Shown here one piece after another: positions 51,528 to 63,253 of a DNA stretch of 64,000 bases (position 1 is the first letter of the stretch; every line of letters starts with the position of its first letter). Both the position numbers and the translations under genes were made by a program. Below the pieces are notes generated by a model. That model did not search any database. It was not told the origin of the DNA and worked only from the letters and a program-made list of their open reading frames with translations. Origin of the DNA: Changchengzhania lutea (GTDB lineage: Bacteria; Bacteroidota; Bacteroidia; Flavobacteriales; Flavobacteriaceae); contig NZ_CP039456.1 of the NCBI RefSeq assembly GCF_006974145.1, positions 248,001 through 312,000 of the forward strand. The letters run 5' to 3'.

Positions 51528-54500
51528 ATGAAAAAAATTACTTTTTTATTAAGGTCTAGTATACTTATTTTAGGTGTATTACTCTCTACAAATATGTTTT
51601 CAATTCAAGATCTACCTCCATCATATACTGCTTACTATGAAAATTTTGATTCTAGTAATGGTGGCTGGTCTTTAATAACTTCAACTAATGGATCATGGGC
51701 ATGGACTAATAGTTTTACAACAACTGATGAAATGGGTGAAGGAAGTTTTTGGAGAAATACTAATTATAATTCTTATAATAGTAACACCAATATTGTTATA
51801 GAAAGCCCTCAATTAGATCTTACAGGCTTACAAAATTTAAAACTTAGCTTAGATATAAAATATAATACTGAAAATGACACAGATGGGATGCGTATTTTAT
51901 ATTCTGTTGCCGGAGGGGCTTACACGCTTCTGGGGGCAAGCGGATCCGGCACCAATTGGTACGAAGATACTGTAAGTGCATTAGGTTCTGATGGATGGAA
52001 TGATGATGGACACTCGTCTTCTCCATCCTTTACACCACATAGTCAATTTAGAAGATCTTCATTAAATTTATCTGATGCTACGTTCTCAAATCAAAGTAAT
52101 GTAAAATTTAGAATTGAATTCAGTTCAAATAGTTCTACTGAACAAGAAGGCGTTGCTTTCGATAATTTTCTACTGGAAGCAGATCCAACTACGGTATTAA
52201 ATGATGCTACAACGGCACCTGCAAATATTACAAGTAATCTTAGACTTTGGCTAAAAGCGAATACTGGAATTGCGGTTGCAGATGGTGCTGCTTTAACTAA
52301 TTGGGAAGATCAGGCTTATGATACAACGCTAGATAAAGAAGATGCCTATGCGGCTTCTTCTCTAGCTCCAACCTATAGAGATAATGCTACTAGAAACATA
52401 AACTTTAATCCCGTTGTGGATTTTGACCATAATAATACGGAATACATGAACGGTAAAGGGGGATATTATGCTAAAGAATATTTTGTAGTTATGCATAGTG
52501 ATGATGTGGTTGATACACAAACAGGAAGTATGAGTCCTGGAAGACAATTTGGTATTGGTGGTCGGTATTCTGATGATTCATTCCACGAAGATCCAACAGG
52601 TCTAGGTTTAGGTAGTACATCTTCTAGATATTCAAACGAAATTATATCTCATAACATTAGTTCTTTTCCTAATGGTAATGCTCCTAATGCTGAATCTTGG
52701 GGTAAAGCATACACAACCACTACAGATTCCTATCAAAATCATCCATTAATTATAAATGTAAAAACCAACTCTGTTGGAAACTCCACTGAAATATACAAGA
52801 ATGGAAAACGTATTGACAATACGACGGCATCAACTAGTTTCAATGGTGGTACAGATTTAAATTTTAATGAATTTAGTAATCTTCAATATTTAATTGGTGC
52901 AGGACGAAGTGGTATTGCAGGTCGTACTACCTCGCAAATGAATGGTATGATTACAGAGGTTATTTCTTATTCATCACCTAATTCAACTATTAATCAACAA
53001 AAAATTCATTCTTATTTAGGTATAAAATATGGAACAACATTGCAAGATCCTGCATCAGCTTTAACAGATCATAGATTAAACGATGTTGATTATATTGATT
53101 CCCAAGGCACTGTTATTTGGGATACAAGCGCTGATTTTTCTACCTATAATTATGATATAGCAGGTATTGGTCGTGATGACGCCTCTGTTTTAAATCAAAA
53201 ACAATCAAAAAGTCAAAATATAGAATCAGATGGAACAGATCCTGTTTTTGGTGGTCCAACTTTAACAAGTGGTTTTCTAACTATTGGTTTAACCAATATT
53301 TATGATACCAATAATGATAACATCAGTACAAACCCTACTACATTTAGTGATAGAGCGTTTTTAACTTGGGGAAATAATGGTGCTGATATAAATTTAGCTG
53401 CGACCTCAGTAGCGGTTAATATGAGTGCAGGTATTACTTTACCAGCACCTTTGTCAACATCTGTATCATTTGTAGCAATGCAGCGTATATGGAAAGTAGT
53501 TGAAACTGGTGGAGATGTACCTTCTGCCAAAGTAAGAATCCCACAAAATGCCATTCGTAATATTACACCTCCAGGTAGCTATTTAATGTTTATTTCGGAC
53601 ACCGGTGTTTTTGATCCTACCGCAGATTATAGAGTTATGACTCCTGATGGCAGTGGAAATTTAGAAGCAGATTATAATTTTAATGCGACCAAATATATAA
53701 CCTTTGGATACGCCCCACAAATTATTGCAGAACGTTCTGTTTATTTTGATGGCATGGTAGATTATATTGATGTAGAAGATAATTTAGATTTAAACACTAC
53801 AGAATTTACAATATCTGCATGGATAAAAAGAGATACAGGCACAACTAATGCTTCAGTACTTTCAAAAAGAAATTTCACCAATACCGAAGGCTATGATTTT
53901 AGAATTAACAGTACTGGAAGAATACAGTTTGTTATAAACGGTGGGGCAGCGACAATAACATCATCAGTAGCCATCCCAGAAAATGAATGGCATCAAGTGT
54001 CTATTATTTATAGTAGTGGAAACGCCACATTATATATTGATGGTGTAGCAGATACATCTGCTACATTACCAGCTCCAGTAGCTACATCTCAAAAATTCTT
54101 AATAGCAGCTGCAGATGGTTTTGACCCTAATACAACCGATTATTTTGCAGGTAATATTGATGAAGTACGCGTATGGGACATAGCACTTACTGGTGATCAA
54201 TTACGTTACATTATGAATCAAGAAATTGTAGATAAAAGTATTACTACCGGATTATCACCTTTACCACTAATACAAGGCTATATACTTCCTACAACAATTA
54301 CCAATAATGAAATAAGTGCCATTCCTTGGACTGATTTAGCAGGCTACTACCCACTTTCTGTATTCACCTATACCAATACGAACGATATGTCTGGTAATGG
54401 TAATCAAGGTGCTTTAAGGAATCTGGATACTGTTGATTACCAAACAGCTCCATTACCTTATGAATCTCAAGGAGCTGGTTCTTGGGATGAAGATGCTACT

Positions 54501-56369
54501 TGGTTAAATAATACGGTACAAACGCTACCAAACGATTTTTCCATTATCGATGGCACCACACCTATCGATTGGAATATAGTTGAAATTAATAACGATGTTT
54601 ATTTAGGCGCATCACCAACTGGTGTGAGAGCAAGAGGTTGTTCGCTACAAGGTTTAATAATAAACAGTGGCGATTTACAAGTTAATGGAGACACAGCATT
54701 AAATGATGGTATTGGTTTAACAGTAACACATTATTTAAAGCTTGATGGCACCATTGATTTAGAAGGAGAGTCACAATTAATTCAAACAGATCTAAGTGAT
54801 TTTGACCCTACAAGTTCAGGTACTGTGCAACGCGATCAACAAGGTACGCCGAACACTTATATTTACAACTATTGGTCCTCGCCTGTTGGGCAAACAAATG
54901 CTTTAACAAATAATAACGATTATACACTTCCAGATGTGGTTAGCGGCGTTAGCTTTTTAACCTCAGGATATAACGGAACCTCTGCTCCTGCTGTGGCAGA
55001 TTACTGGATATGGAAATATGCCAATAAAATTGGAGATACCTATTCACAATGGGAACATGTGAGAAGTACCGGTACTTTACTACCGGGCGAAGGGTTTACC
55101 ATGAAAGGTCCTGGCACGGTTAATCCAAATCAAAATTATGTTTTAACAGGTAAGCCTAATAATGGTGATATCACATTACCTCTTGCCCCTGGAAACGAGT
55201 ATTTAGTTGGTAATCCTTATGCTTCAGCTTTAGATGCCGATAAATTTATTCTAGATAATATAAGTGTTAACGACGGTGGTACCAATCCCAATACTACGGG
55301 TAATGTTATTAACGGTGCCCTTTATTTTTGGGATCATTTTTCCGATAATACCCATGTATTGGCTGAATACCAAGGTGGTTATGCGACCTATACCTTAATA
55401 GGTGGCACAAAAGCCATTTCTAACGACTCAAGAATAAATGCAACCGGAGTAGAAGGCACCAAAATTCCTGAGCGCTATATACCCGTAGGCCAAGGCTTCT
55501 TTGTGTCGTCCATTATTGATCCAAGCTTGGTTGATGACGGTATTACCCTGCCAGTAGTTGGTGGCGATATCCTATTCAAAAATAGTCAACGGGTATTCAA
55601 GAAAGAAAATGTGTCTGGTTCAAATACGGGTTCTGTGTTTGTGAAAAATGGATCTAAAACCAAATCAAAAAATAATAATACCGATGTAGATGCAAGACCA
55701 AGAATACGTTTAATGTTTGACTCACCTGATGGTTATCATAGAGAATTATTAGTTGGTGCAGATGTGAAGGCAACAGAAGGTTTTGATTTAGGCTATGATG
55801 CGCCTATAGCGGAATCTAATAAAGAAGATATGTATTGGCAATTTGAAAACACTAATTTTATCATTCAAGCCATAGATAATTTTAATCCAGAAAAAGTATT
55901 GCCTTTAGGTGTTAAAATCAATAAAGAAGGTATGGCGACAATTAAGATTGAAGCCTTAGAAAACATCGAAGATAATTTTAAGATATATCTTCATGATAAA
56001 GCGCTTAACATTTATCAGGATTTGAGAGCATATAATTACGATGTGTATTTAAATGCTGGTGAATTCACGGATCGATTTGAAATCACGTTTAGCAAAGGAC
56101 TTTCATTGGACACCGAAACCCAGAATTATCTGGGCTTAGAAGTCTATTTTTCAAATGAAAAGAATAGTATCATTATCCACAATAAAGAGTTTAAAACTAT
56201 TGAATCTGTAGAATTACTGAATATTTTAGGACAGTCTCTTTACAGGTCTGATAAAGACACGTCTATAGATTATATAGAATATCAACTAGACCAGATTAAA
56301 ACTGGCGCCTATATTATTAGTATAAAAACCAATACTGGAGAAGTGTCTAAAAAGGTATTAATAAATTAG
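51528..56369 (+). CDS. Large secreted LamG-domain protein with type IX secretion signal
   Basis: 1,613 aa. Signal peptide (1-25), a MAM-like beta-sandwich (about 35-225), a concanavalin-like region (about 235-510), a LamG-like domain (about 735-905; [31 protein letters not shown]), further beta-rich domains and a C-terminal type A sorting domain ([15 protein letters not shown], ending KKVLIN). Surface-exposed or secreted, perhaps in adhesion or glycan binding. A strong promoter lies upstream and a terminator downstream, so it is monocistronic. Confidence 0.85.
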   Translation: MKKITFLLRSSILILGVLLSTNMFSIQDLPPSYTAYYENFDSSNGGWSLITSTNGSWAWTNSFTTTDEMGEGSFWRNTNYNSYNSNTNIVIESPQLDLTGLQNLKLSLDIKYNTENDTDGMRILYSVAGGAYTLLGASGSGTNWYEDTVSALGSDGWNDDGHSSSPSFTPHSQFRRSSLNLSDATFSNQSNVKFRIEFSSNSSTEQEGVAFDNFLLEADPTTVLNDATTAPANITSNLRLWLKANTGIAVADGAALTNWEDQAYDTTLDKEDAYAASSLAPTYRDNATRNINFNPVVDFDHNNTEYMNGKGGYYAKEYFVVMHSDDVVDTQTGSMSPGRQFGIGGRYSDDSFHEDPTGLGLGSTSSRYSNEIISHNISSFPNGNAPNAESWGKAYTTTTDSYQNHPLIINVKTNSVGNSTEIYKNGKRIDNTTASTSFNGGTDLNFNEFSNLQYLIGAGRSGIAGRTTSQMNGMITEVISYSSPNSTINQQKIHSYLGIKYGTTLQDPASALTDHRLNDVDYIDSQGTVIWDTSADFSTYNYDIAGIGRDDASVLNQKQSKSQNIESDGTDPVFGGPTLTSGFLTIGLTNIYDTNNDNISTNPTTFSDRAFLTWGNNGADINLAATSVAVNMSAGITLPAPLSTSVSFVAMQRIWKVVETGGDVPSAKVRIPQNAIRNITPPGSYLMFISDTGVFDPTADYRVMTPDGSGNLEADYNFNATKYITFGYAPQIIAERSVYFDGMVDYIDVEDNLDLNTTEFTISAWIKRDTGTTNASVLSKRNFTNTEGYDFRINSTGRIQFVINGGAATITSSVAIPENEWHQVSIIYSSGNATLYIDGVADTSATLPAPVATSQKFLIAAADGFDPNTTDYFAGNIDEVRVWDIALTGDQLRYIMNQEIVDKSITTGLSPLPLIQGYILPTTITNNEISAIPWTDLAGYYPLSVFTYTNTNDMSGNGNQGALRNLDTVDYQTAPLPYESQGAGSWDEDATWLNNTVQTLPNDFSIIDGTTPIDWNIVEINNDVYLGASPTGVRARGCSLQGLIINSGDLQVNGDTALNDGIGLTVTHYLKLDGTIDLEGESQLIQTDLSDFDPTSSGTVQRDQQGTPNTYIYNYWSSPVGQTNALTNNNDYTLPDVVSGVSFLTSGYNGTSAPAVADYWIWKYANKIGDTYSQWEHVRSTGTLLPGEGFTMKGPGTVNPNQNYVLTGKPNNGDITLPLAPGNEYLVGNPYASALDADKFILDNISVNDGGTNPNTTGNVINGALYFWDHFSDNTHVLAEYQGGYATYTLIGGTKAISNDSRINATGVEGTKIPERYIPVGQGFFVSSIIDPSLVDDGITLPVVGGDILFKNSQRVFKKENVSGSNTGSVFVKNGSKTKSKNNNTDVDARPRIRLMFDSPDGYHRELLVGADVKATEGFDLGYDAPIAESNKEDMYWQFENTNFIIQAIDNFNPEKVLPLGVKINKEGMATIKIEALENIEDNFKIYLHDKALNIYQDLRAYNYDVYLNAGEFTDRFEITFSKGLSLDTETQNYLGLEVYFSNEKNSIIIHNKEFKTIESVELLNILGQSLYRSDKDTSIDYIEYQLDQIKTGAYIISIKTNTGEVSKKVLIN

Positions 56370-56430
56370 TTAGTTTTAGTTAGTTTGTAGAATCCCAAAT
56401 CTACATGTTTATTAGCTATGCTTTGAGGAG

Positions 56431-56457
56431 GTCCCGAATATAATTCGGGACTTTTTT
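56431..56457 (+). terminator. Rho-independent terminator
   Basis: GTCCCGAA, loop TATAA, TTCGGGAC followed by TTTTTT, 60 bp after the LamG gene stop. A textbook terminator for the plus strand. Confidence 0.85.
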
Positions 56458-56528
56458 ATAATTTTAAATAATTTAAACAACCGGTTATTAAATTATTATG
56501 ATGATTTTTAAAGAAGAGACGAAGAAAT

Positions 56529-57908
56529 TTAGGATACTTTTTTTATATGCTTTACCAAGGTCTCAAAGTTCACTTTAAACTGGTCGCCAGTAAGCATTTC
56601 TTTTAAACTGTAGGTATTTGAAAATAGTTCCTCTTCCCCAACTAAAACCACATAAGGTATCTTCCGCCTATTGGCATGGTTCATTTGTTTTTTCATTTTA
56701 GCCGAATCCGGATACAACTCGGCATGGACACCTTGGGCACGTAATTGCTTAATAGCTTTTAGACAGAATAAAGCTTCCTTATCACCAAAATTAATAAACA
56801 ATACATCCACGGTTTTAGTCACGGTTTTTGGGAATAATCCCAAAGCCTCCAACACGATATAAATCCGGTCCAAACCAAAGCTAATCCCCACGCCACTCAT
56901 ATCCTTCATGCCAAAAACACCCGTTAAATCATCGTATCGCCCACCACCACCAATAGATCCCATGGGTACGGTTTCTGGTGCGGACACTTCAAAAATAGCG
57001 CCTGTATAATAGTTTAAACCTCTGGCAAGAGTCACATCCAATTGCAATGAGGCCGTTTGCAAACCAAGTTCTTTAACTGCGGCATCGATGAATTGTAATT
57101 CTTCTATGCCTTTTAATCCATCTTTGGATATATTTAAAATACTCTTCAAACTGTCAATTTGAGATTCAAATGAGCCAGATAGCGTAAATAATGGTTGTAG
57201 TTTATCAATACCCGATTGTGAGATCCCTTTACTTAGCATCTCTTCTTTAACTTTAGCCTCACCTATTTTATCCAGCTTATCAAGGGCTACGGTGAAGTCA
57301 ATCAACTTATCACTGGCACCAATAACTTCTGCAATTCCAGAAAGGATTTTTCGGTTATTGATTTTGATGGTAACGCCTTCTAATTTCAATGTCGAAAAAA
57401 CGGCATCATAAAGTTGAATAAACTCGACTTCCTGCCATAATGAAGCACTCCCCACCACATCGGCATCACATTGGTAAAACTCTCTAAAACGCCCTTTCTG
57501 TGGCCTATCTGCTCGCCAAACAGGTTGTATTTGGTAACGTTTAAACGGGAATTCTATTTCGTTTTGGTGTTGTACGACATAACGTGCGAAAGGGACGGTT
57601 AAGTCGTAACGGAGGGCTTTTTCCGAGATACTTGAAGTTAATTTATTAGAATCTTTATTATCATAAGCAGCATGATCTGCTTTGGATAAATAATCCCCAG
57701 AATTCAAAATCTTAAAAATCAAGCGATCCCCTTCATCACCATATTTTCCCATTAGGGTGTCAGAGTTCTCAAAACTTGGAGTTTCGATCGGTTGAAATCC
57801 GAATGATTGAAAAGATGCTTTTATAACTGAAAATATATAATTACGCTTCGCAACTTCTTCTGGATTAAAATCTCTGGTGCCTTTTGGAATACTTGGTTTT
57901 TGAGCCAT
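56529..57908 (-). CDS. hisS: Histidine--tRNA ligase
   Basis: 459 aa class II synthetase. N-terminal [12 protein letters not shown], motif 2 with [13 protein letters not shown], the His-specific [15 protein letters not shown], motif 3 [16 protein letters not shown], and a C-terminal anticodon-binding domain. Charges tRNA-His. An essential housekeeping gene, so this is stable chromosomal DNA. Confidence 0.97.
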   Translation of the reverse strand: MAQKPSIPKGTRDFNPEEVAKRNYIFSVIKASFQSFGFQPIETPSFENSDTLMGKYGDEGDRLIFKILNSGDYLSKADHAAYDNKDSNKLTSSISEKALRYDLTVPFARYVVQHQNEIEFPFKRYQIQPVWRADRPQKGRFREFYQCDADVVGSASLWQEVEFIQLYDAVFSTLKLEGVTIKINNRKILSGIAEVIGASDKLIDFTVALDKLDKIGEAKVKEEMLSKGISQSGIDKLQPLFTLSGSFESQIDSLKSILNISKDGLKGIEELQFIDAAVKELGLQTASLQLDVTLARGLNYYTGAIFEVSAPETVPMGSIGGGGRYDDLTGVFGMKDMSGVGISFGLDRIYIVLEALGLFPKTVTKTVDVLFINFGDKEALFCLKAIKQLRAQGVHAELYPDSAKMKKQMNHANRRKIPYVVLVGEEELFSNTYSLKEMLTGDQFKVNFETLVKHIKKVS

Positions 57909-57914
57909 ATCAAC

Positions 57915-57939
57915 TACCTGCGGAAGCAGGTATCTTTTT
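57915..57939. repeat. Short palindrome in front of hisS
   Basis: TACCTGCGGAAGCAGGTA with a GGAA loop and a following TCTTTTT. It lies in the leader of hisS; it would be a terminator only for the plus direction. Similar palindromes are frequent between flavobacterial genes. Confidence 0.45.
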
Positions 57940-58130
57940 AAGGATTATTAATTCTTTTTTACAGATTCCATATCATGCCATTTAAAACGTGATTGTACAA
58001 TGCGGAATAACAAAAATAATTAATGCAATCGTCATAGTGAGGGTTTTCATTAGAAAAAAGTGTGACCATCTTTAAATTGCAACTTTATAGTTTAAATATA
58101 GTTTTTAAATTTAAGTTTAGGTGGATTATT

Positions 58131-58166
58131 AACAGATTGCCACGTCCTACGTCCTCGCAATGACGT
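58131..58166 (-). repeat. REP-like repeat, copy 1
   Basis: AACAGATTGCCACGTCCTAC and flank; nearly the same sequence returns at 58544-58575, and a shorter inverted version is at 58218-58243 (CGTCATGGCAAGGTACGAAG). The reverse complement (CGTCATTGCGAGGACGTAGG) is a familiar intergenic palindrome type in Bacteroidota. Confidence 0.6.
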
Positions 58167-58217
58167 TTAAAATAGAGTCTAAAAGTTAAAATTATATAGT
58201 TAAGTAAAATTCAGATT

Positions 58218-58243
58218 CGTCATGGCAAGGTACGAAGCAATCT
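58218..58243 (+). repeat. REP-like repeat, inverted copy
   Basis: CGTCATGGCAAGGTACGAAG followed by CAATCT, complementary to copy 1 about 50 bp to the left, so the two could form a large stem in RNA. Degenerate compared with the direct copies. Confidence 0.5.
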
Positions 58244-58268
58244 TTTGAATTGAAACTGAATTAAAAAC

Positions 58269-58492
58269 CATTGTTGTCCGATTAAAAATAGTTCGTTTAA
58301 AAAAAACCTTTGCGAACACAGGGTTTTCAAGGCTTATAAAAAAGATGGGCTTGCTTTTTGCTATTACTGAAAAATTTTATTTTTTAGAAAGTTACGAATT
58401 TAAAGATTACTGTTTATCAATTAGTTACAATCAAGTCTTTGTTCTTGGTTCTAACAGCAAAGCGGTCTTGATTCTTTAATCGGACAATAATG
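58269..58492. mobile_element. MITE (224 bp) with 18-bp inverted ends and 9-bp target duplication
   Basis: Ends CATTGTTGTCCGATTAAA and TTTAATCGGACAATAATG match in 17 of 18 positions as inverted repeats. Both sides carry the identical 9-mer ATTAAAAAC (58260-58268 and 58493-58501). The interior has no ORF. This is a non-autonomous element mobilised in trans by a transposase not found in this window; the IS at 22135 has different ends. Confidence 0.8.
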
Positions 58493-58543
58493 ATTAAAAA
58501 CAGTAAATAAACGAACAGATTACCATGACTTACCAAACCAACC

Positions 58544-58575
58544 AACAGATTGCCGCGTCCTACGTCCTCGCAATA
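58544..58575 (-). repeat. REP-like repeat, copy 2
   Basis: AACAGATTGCCGCGTCCTAC and flank, differing from copy 1 by a few bases. It abuts the stop codon of the DUF6495-like gene. Together with copy 1 it flanks the MITE as direct repeats 413 bp apart. Confidence 0.6.
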
Positions 58576-58578
58576 ACC

Positions 58579-59046
58579 TTAGTTAATCAACTTTTCAAAA
58601 TACCTGAACAAATCGCCTTTGGTAATGACAGCGCCTTGTTCGATCATTTTAAATTTATCTAGATTTTTGTCATCACTATACGCTTTATCTGCTTGTAAAA
58701 ACTCCACTTGGTCATCCATTAGGTTTTCACGTAACCAAGCATAGCCTTCATCAGTAGTAATATCTACATCATTTTTTAAATTCAATATGATGGCTTGCAT
58801 GTTGTTTTCTCCAAGAAAAAACAAATACATGTGTTGCGGTGAGATATGTTCCAAATATTCAGCTTTATTTAAGACACCTTCCCAAATTAAATCACTAAAA
58901 ACATCCAGCTCCATTTCTGCTAAGTCGGGCTTGTTCTCTTTTAAGTTTGTCCATTCCTCAGCCGTTACAGATTGCGTAGCTAAAAAATTTATAAACTCTT
59001 GGTGTAATTCTTCAAATTGCTCTTTGGTAAGTCTACTGTACTTCAT
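58579..59046 (-). CDS. DUF6495-like conserved protein
   Basis: 155 aa, acidic, helical. The KYSRLTKEQFEELHQEFINF start and the WEGVLNKAEYLEHISPQHMY segment match a protein family conserved across Flavobacteriia and of unknown function (DUF6495 from memory). No signal peptide, so cytoplasmic. It is separated from the receptor gene by 77 bp. Confidence 0.75.
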   Translation of the reverse strand: MKYSRLTKEQFEELHQEFINFLATQSVTAEEWTNLKENKPDLAEMELDVFSDLIWEGVLNKAEYLEHISPQHMYLFFLGENNMQAIILNLKNDVDITTDEGYAWLRENLMDDQVEFLQADKAYSDDKNLDKFKMIEQGAVITKGDLFRYFEKLIN

Positions 59047-59123
59047 AATATTAAATAAAAAATGCGCCCCTTTATTAGGAGCGCAAATTTAAGAATATAT
59101 CTTGTTTTATCTTAGAACTCATC

Positions 59124-62100
59124 TTAGAAAATATAACGTAATCCAAACTGCATTTGCCATCTTGATGCTAAACTAGAATCAAAACCAAAAGTTTTGGCAT
59201 CTGGTCCACCGTTAAAGGTATAAACTGGTTCGCTACCCGAAGTATCGACACCAATTGGAGATAAGTTATTCGGCTGCTCTACCACGCCCCAATCAGAATT
59301 GATTAGGTTTCCTATGTTTAAAATATCTAAGCTTAATTGCAAAGTGTTTGTTTTATCGCCACTCACTTTAAAGTTGAAATCTTGTAGAATTTTAACGTCC
59401 CAACGACTTCTCCATGGTGCCAAAGCACCGTAACGATCCATATATTGTCCTCTATTCTCACTCAAATAATCGTCTTGTTGAATGTAGCTTTCAAAATCGT
59501 TTGCCATAGCCGCACCTCCTGAAAACTGCATTTGTGTAACTTCTGAAGGCGTAGGAATATAAATAAGATCGTTATTTTGGAATGAGCTATCGCCATTTAT
59601 ATTACCTGCATAGGTATAGTTAAAACGACCGCCTTGAGCATATTCAAAAAACGTAGAAATCGTAGTTGCCCACTTATCACTGCCATAAGTCCATTTTTTA
59701 CTTCCTATCCCAATAAATCTGTGTGTATCACCATATTTAGAATATGAAAGTACATCATTATTAGCATTACCAGAAACGGGATTGAAATCAAATGCATCTC
59801 CTGTAATTTCAGCTTCGATGGAGTTGACATCTTTCGCATTTAAATAATTATATGCTAAACTTGTATAAAACCCGTTATTAAACGTTTTTTGAGCTTTTAG
59901 GGTTGCATTCCAGATTCTACCTTTATCAGAATTTGTAAATACATAAGCATTTGTAGGTTCGCCAAACTGGTTTAACGATCGGTCTCCTGCGGTATATACC
60001 GGCCTGTTATCGCCTGGTGCATTAAGTGTTCCAGAGGGTGCGTTTAAACCCCAGTTTTGCACGTGTGCCCCATTAATATCTTTAGTGTAAGACAGGTCTC
60101 CCGTTAATATAAGTCCGCTATCAAATTTGTGGTCTGCTCCAATATTTGTGCGCCATACTTGAGGCCATTTAAAATCTGGATCAACAACTTGATAAAAGAA
60201 GAAATCTACACCTTGTACTTGATTTCCTAACCAAACAAAAGGAAAACGTCCTGTAAAAACACCTGTACCTCCTCTAATTTGTGTTTTCGATTCGCCATTT
60301 ACATCCCAGTTAAATCCAATTCTTGGAGATACTAGAATATCATTTGATGGTAAATTTTCTGAATCTAGCATGGTTGGTTCTCCAGTTGCTGGATCGTAAT
60401 AGGTAATGCTTGGGGTGTATGTTCCACCAGAAAAATCACTCGTGTTAAACACACCTCCTTTACGTTGAATATTTTCTCTAATTTTATCCTTCGTATCAAA
60501 ATAAAGCGGTTTATCAAATCGAACGCCGTACGTTAATTTAAAGTCTTCAGTCACATTCCATTCATCCTGTAAGTAGAATGCGAGTTGCCCAACGTTAGTT
60601 TCGGCTAAGCCAAACCCTCCTGGATTTCCAGTTCCAGCGCTGCCTAGACTAGCATTTGCTGAAATGGCATCATTAAATAAGCCTTGATAGAAGGCGACTA
60701 GGTCTGCTTCTCCTGTAGCGTCCAAATCTCTAAAAGAAGAAATGTCTCCTGTCGGGAAAAACACCCCTTGTGCGCCATAAACCCCTAAGTTAAAAGAGTT
60801 ATCGAATTCGAATTTTTCAAAAGAAAAACCAACCGTAAAATTATGGTCACCATGTAGGAAGTTCAAATTATTCGTGAACTGAAACACCTTCTGATCTAGT
60901 CTGTTATTAATAGAAAAAGGCTCATGTCCAGCAATAATATAATTTTGACCAGCATCTTGAATAGTTATAGATGGTGCTGGTGTTGATAGTGGATTTCTAA
61001 AATCGTCAAAATGTGTAAATCCTACCTGAAGTTTGTTAGTAACCGCATCTGATAATTTAGAATTAAGCTCTAATTGAATGGAATTCAATTTATTATTAAT
61101 TTCATATCCTGCATTTTCAAATTGCAAGGTATTGAAATTTGGACCTCTTACACCTAATGCCGTTGGATGTGCAGGTTTCTCTTTTGAAGCGTTTAAAAAA
61201 TTATAAATAACCGCTAGACGGTTATTATCGTTAATATTCCAATCCAATTTAAAAATACCTTTTGTCGATTCAGAACCATAAGTAAACCCTTGAATTCGTC
61301 CAGGATTATAAGTTTGACCGTCACCAATATTAACCTGTCTTAAAATTCTATCCACGGCATTAAAGTCTGATAACAGTACGTTACTTTCATTCACTGATCC
61401 TGTTCCGGTATTAGGAACAAAACCATTAGAACCTAAATCGGTACGATCATCTTTTTCAAAATTCGCAAAGAAAAATAACTTATCCTTTACAATAGGCCCA
61501 CCAATACTCAAACCATATTGTGTTTGCTCTAATTTTGGCTTCACAACATCTTCACCGTTCACTTTTCCGCCAGTTAAATCTTCATTTCTAAAAAAGCCGT
61601 ATACAGTTCCATGAAACTCATTCGTTCCACTTTTTGTAACAGCGTTTATCGAAGCGCCTGTAAATCCAGACTGCGTAACATCGTAAGGCGCATTAGATAC
61701 TGAAATTTGGTCTATCGCATCTAACGAAATGGGTTGTGCATCGGTTTGTCCTCCAACTGTTGGAGCATCTAACCCGAAGGGATTATTAAATATGGCACCA
61801 TCCAGTGAGAAGTTATTATATTGATCATTTCTACCACCAAAGGAGTTGCCACTTGCCGAAGGTTCTAATCTTGTAAAGTCTGCGGCTGATCTTGAAATGG
61901 ATGGTAAGCGCGTAAGCTCTCTTCTACCAACACTAGTTTCAGACCCTGTTCTATCACTACCAAAAGTACCCGTTCCGCCAGAACCTTGAATAACGATAGC
62001 ATCAAGTTGCTCACTATCGGAAATTAAAGTGACATCTAAATTAAATGTTTTACCTAGTGTTAAATAGACATCATTGAATGTTTGCGTTTGGTAACCTACG

Positions 62101-62342
62101 TAACTAATGGTAATTGTGTAAGGTCCTCCAACGCGAAGGTTTAACATGTTATAACGTCCGTCAATGTTCGACGCAGCACCATCTTTGGTTCCCGTTGGTG
62201 TATGAACGGCCACAACGTTTGCTCCAGGTAAAGGAACAGACGCATCATCTAAAATAAGCCCTTTAATGTTTGACGTAGTCACTTGTGAAAAAGCAAGCAA
62301 TCCGAAAAACAGAAAAAGCATGGAAAGTGTAGTTTTTTTCAT
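59124..62342 (-). CDS. Oar-like TonB-dependent receptor
   Basis: 1,072 aa. Signal peptide (1-19), carboxypeptidase-regulatory-like domain (NIKGLILDDASVPLPGANVV, to about 110), plug with GSDRTGSETSVGRRELTRLP, GRNDQYNNFSLDG and a long beta-barrel ending in the aromatic-terminated WQMQFGLRYIF. This is the Oar type, not SusC: no SusD neighbour is present. Probably imports peptides or another large ligand. Monocistronic, minus strand. Confidence 0.88.
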   Translation of the reverse strand: MKKTTLSMLFLFFGLLAFSQVTTSNIKGLILDDASVPLPGANVVAVHTPTGTKDGAASNIDGRYNMLNLRVGGPYTITISYVGYQTQTFNDVYLTLGKTFNLDVTLISDSEQLDAIVIQGSGGTGTFGSDRTGSETSVGRRELTRLPSISRSAADFTRLEPSASGNSFGGRNDQYNNFSLDGAIFNNPFGLDAPTVGGQTDAQPISLDAIDQISVSNAPYDVTQSGFTGASINAVTKSGTNEFHGTVYGFFRNEDLTGGKVNGEDVVKPKLEQTQYGLSIGGPIVKDKLFFFANFEKDDRTDLGSNGFVPNTGTGSVNESNVLLSDFNAVDRILRQVNIGDGQTYNPGRIQGFTYGSESTKGIFKLDWNINDNNRLAVIYNFLNASKEKPAHPTALGVRGPNFNTLQFENAGYEINNKLNSIQLELNSKLSDAVTNKLQVGFTHFDDFRNPLSTPAPSITIQDAGQNYIIAGHEPFSINNRLDQKVFQFTNNLNFLHGDHNFTVGFSFEKFEFDNSFNLGVYGAQGVFFPTGDISSFRDLDATGEADLVAFYQGLFNDAISANASLGSAGTGNPGGFGLAETNVGQLAFYLQDEWNVTEDFKLTYGVRFDKPLYFDTKDKIRENIQRKGGVFNTSDFSGGTYTPSITYYDPATGEPTMLDSENLPSNDILVSPRIGFNWDVNGESKTQIRGGTGVFTGRFPFVWLGNQVQGVDFFFYQVVDPDFKWPQVWRTNIGADHKFDSGLILTGDLSYTKDINGAHVQNWGLNAPSGTLNAPGDNRPVYTAGDRSLNQFGEPTNAYVFTNSDKGRIWNATLKAQKTFNNGFYTSLAYNYLNAKDVNSIEAEITGDAFDFNPVSGNANNDVLSYSKYGDTHRFIGIGSKKWTYGSDKWATTISTFFEYAQGGRFNYTYAGNINGDSSFQNNDLIYIPTPSEVTQMQFSGGAAMANDFESYIQQDDYLSENRGQYMDRYGALAPWRSRWDVKILQDFNFKVSGDKTNTLQLSLDILNIGNLINSDWGVVEQPNNLSPIGVDTSGSEPVYTFNGGPDAKTFGFDSSLASRWQMQFGLRYIF

Positions 62343-62413
62343 TTTTGAGTTAGTTTATAGTTGTTTTAAATCGTGTTATTATGCAAGCATAATATAGTTT
62401 AGGTAAAAATAGC

Positions 62414-62444
62414 ACAAAAAAAAGCCACTCTCGAGGAGTGGCTT
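62414..62444 (-). terminator. Terminator of the rpsF-rpsR-rplI operon
   Basis: Stem AAGCCACTC / GAGTGGCTT with loop around TCGA; on the minus strand it is followed by a T-run of eight. It lies 40 bp after the rplI stop. Confidence 0.8.
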
Positions 62445-62483
62445 CAATTAAATTTAAGCTTTTATTAACTATTTGTTAATACT

Positions 62484-62936
62484 TTAGTTTGCTTGTGCGA
62501 TAACTTCGAAAGGTAAATCTACAGATACCTCTCTATGTAAACGTACTACGGCTTCGTATTTACCTGTGCGTTTTACATTACCACCAATTACCGTGATGTA
62601 TTTTTTATCAATAGTCTGACCTTCTTTTTCTAGAGCTGCTGCCAAATCGATATTATTAACAGATCCGAAAAGTTTATCACCTGAACCTACTTTAGATGGT
62701 ATTTTAATTTCTAAAGCTTTTAATGCTTCAGCTGTTTTATTAGCCTCGTCAACTATTTTCTTTTCTTTATAAGCACGTTGCTTTAAATTTTCTGCTAATA
62801 CTTTCTTTGCAGAAATTGTAGCTAAAACAGCTTGCTTTTGAGGAATTAAAAAATTTCTACCATAACCGTTCTTAACTGTTACAACATCGTCTTTAAATCC
62901 TAAATTTTCAACGTCTTGTTTTAATATAAGTTCCAT
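62484..62936 (-). CDS. rplI: 50S ribosomal protein L9
   Basis: 150 aa, full length. MELILKQDVENLGFKDDVVT and VKNGYGRNFLIPQKQAVLAT are the conserved rRNA-binding N-terminal domain, followed by the connecting helix and the C-terminal domain. Third gene of the operon, 15 bp after rpsR. Confidence 0.97.
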   Translation of the reverse strand: MELILKQDVENLGFKDDVVTVKNGYGRNFLIPQKQAVLATISAKKVLAENLKQRAYKEKKIVDEANKTAEALKALEIKIPSKVGSGDKLFGSVNNIDLAAALEKEGQTIDKKYITVIGGNVKRTGKYEAVVRLHREVSVDLPFEVIAQAN

Positions 62937-62951
62937 TGTTATCGGTATTTT

Positions 62952-63251
62952 TTATTTTAATAAATCTGCTACATAAGGCATCAATGCTAAGTGACGTGCT
63001 CTTTTAACTGCAACAGACACTTTTCTTTGATACTTTAATGAAGTTCCTGTTAAACGTCTTGGTAAAATTTTACCTTGTTCGTTTACAAATCTTAATAACC
63101 AATCTGCATCTTTATAATCTACATATTTGATTCCAGATTTCTTGAAGCGACAATACTTCTTAGCTTTGTTAGTTTCAATATTAAGCGGAGTTAAATATCT
63201 AATTTCTCCGTCTTTTTTTCCTTTAGACTGTTGTTCTATAGATGTTGCCAT
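62952..63251 (-). CDS. rpsR: 30S ribosomal protein S18
   Basis: 99 aa. Core [39 protein letters not shown] and [11 protein letters not shown] are S18 signatures. 2 bp from rpsF, translationally coupled. Confidence 0.97.
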   Translation of the reverse strand: MATSIEQQSKGKKDGEIRYLTPLNIETNKAKKYCRFKKSGIKYVDYKDADWLLRFVNEQGKILPRRLTGTSLKYQRKVSVAVKRARHLALMPYVADLLK

Positions 63252-63253
63252 GA

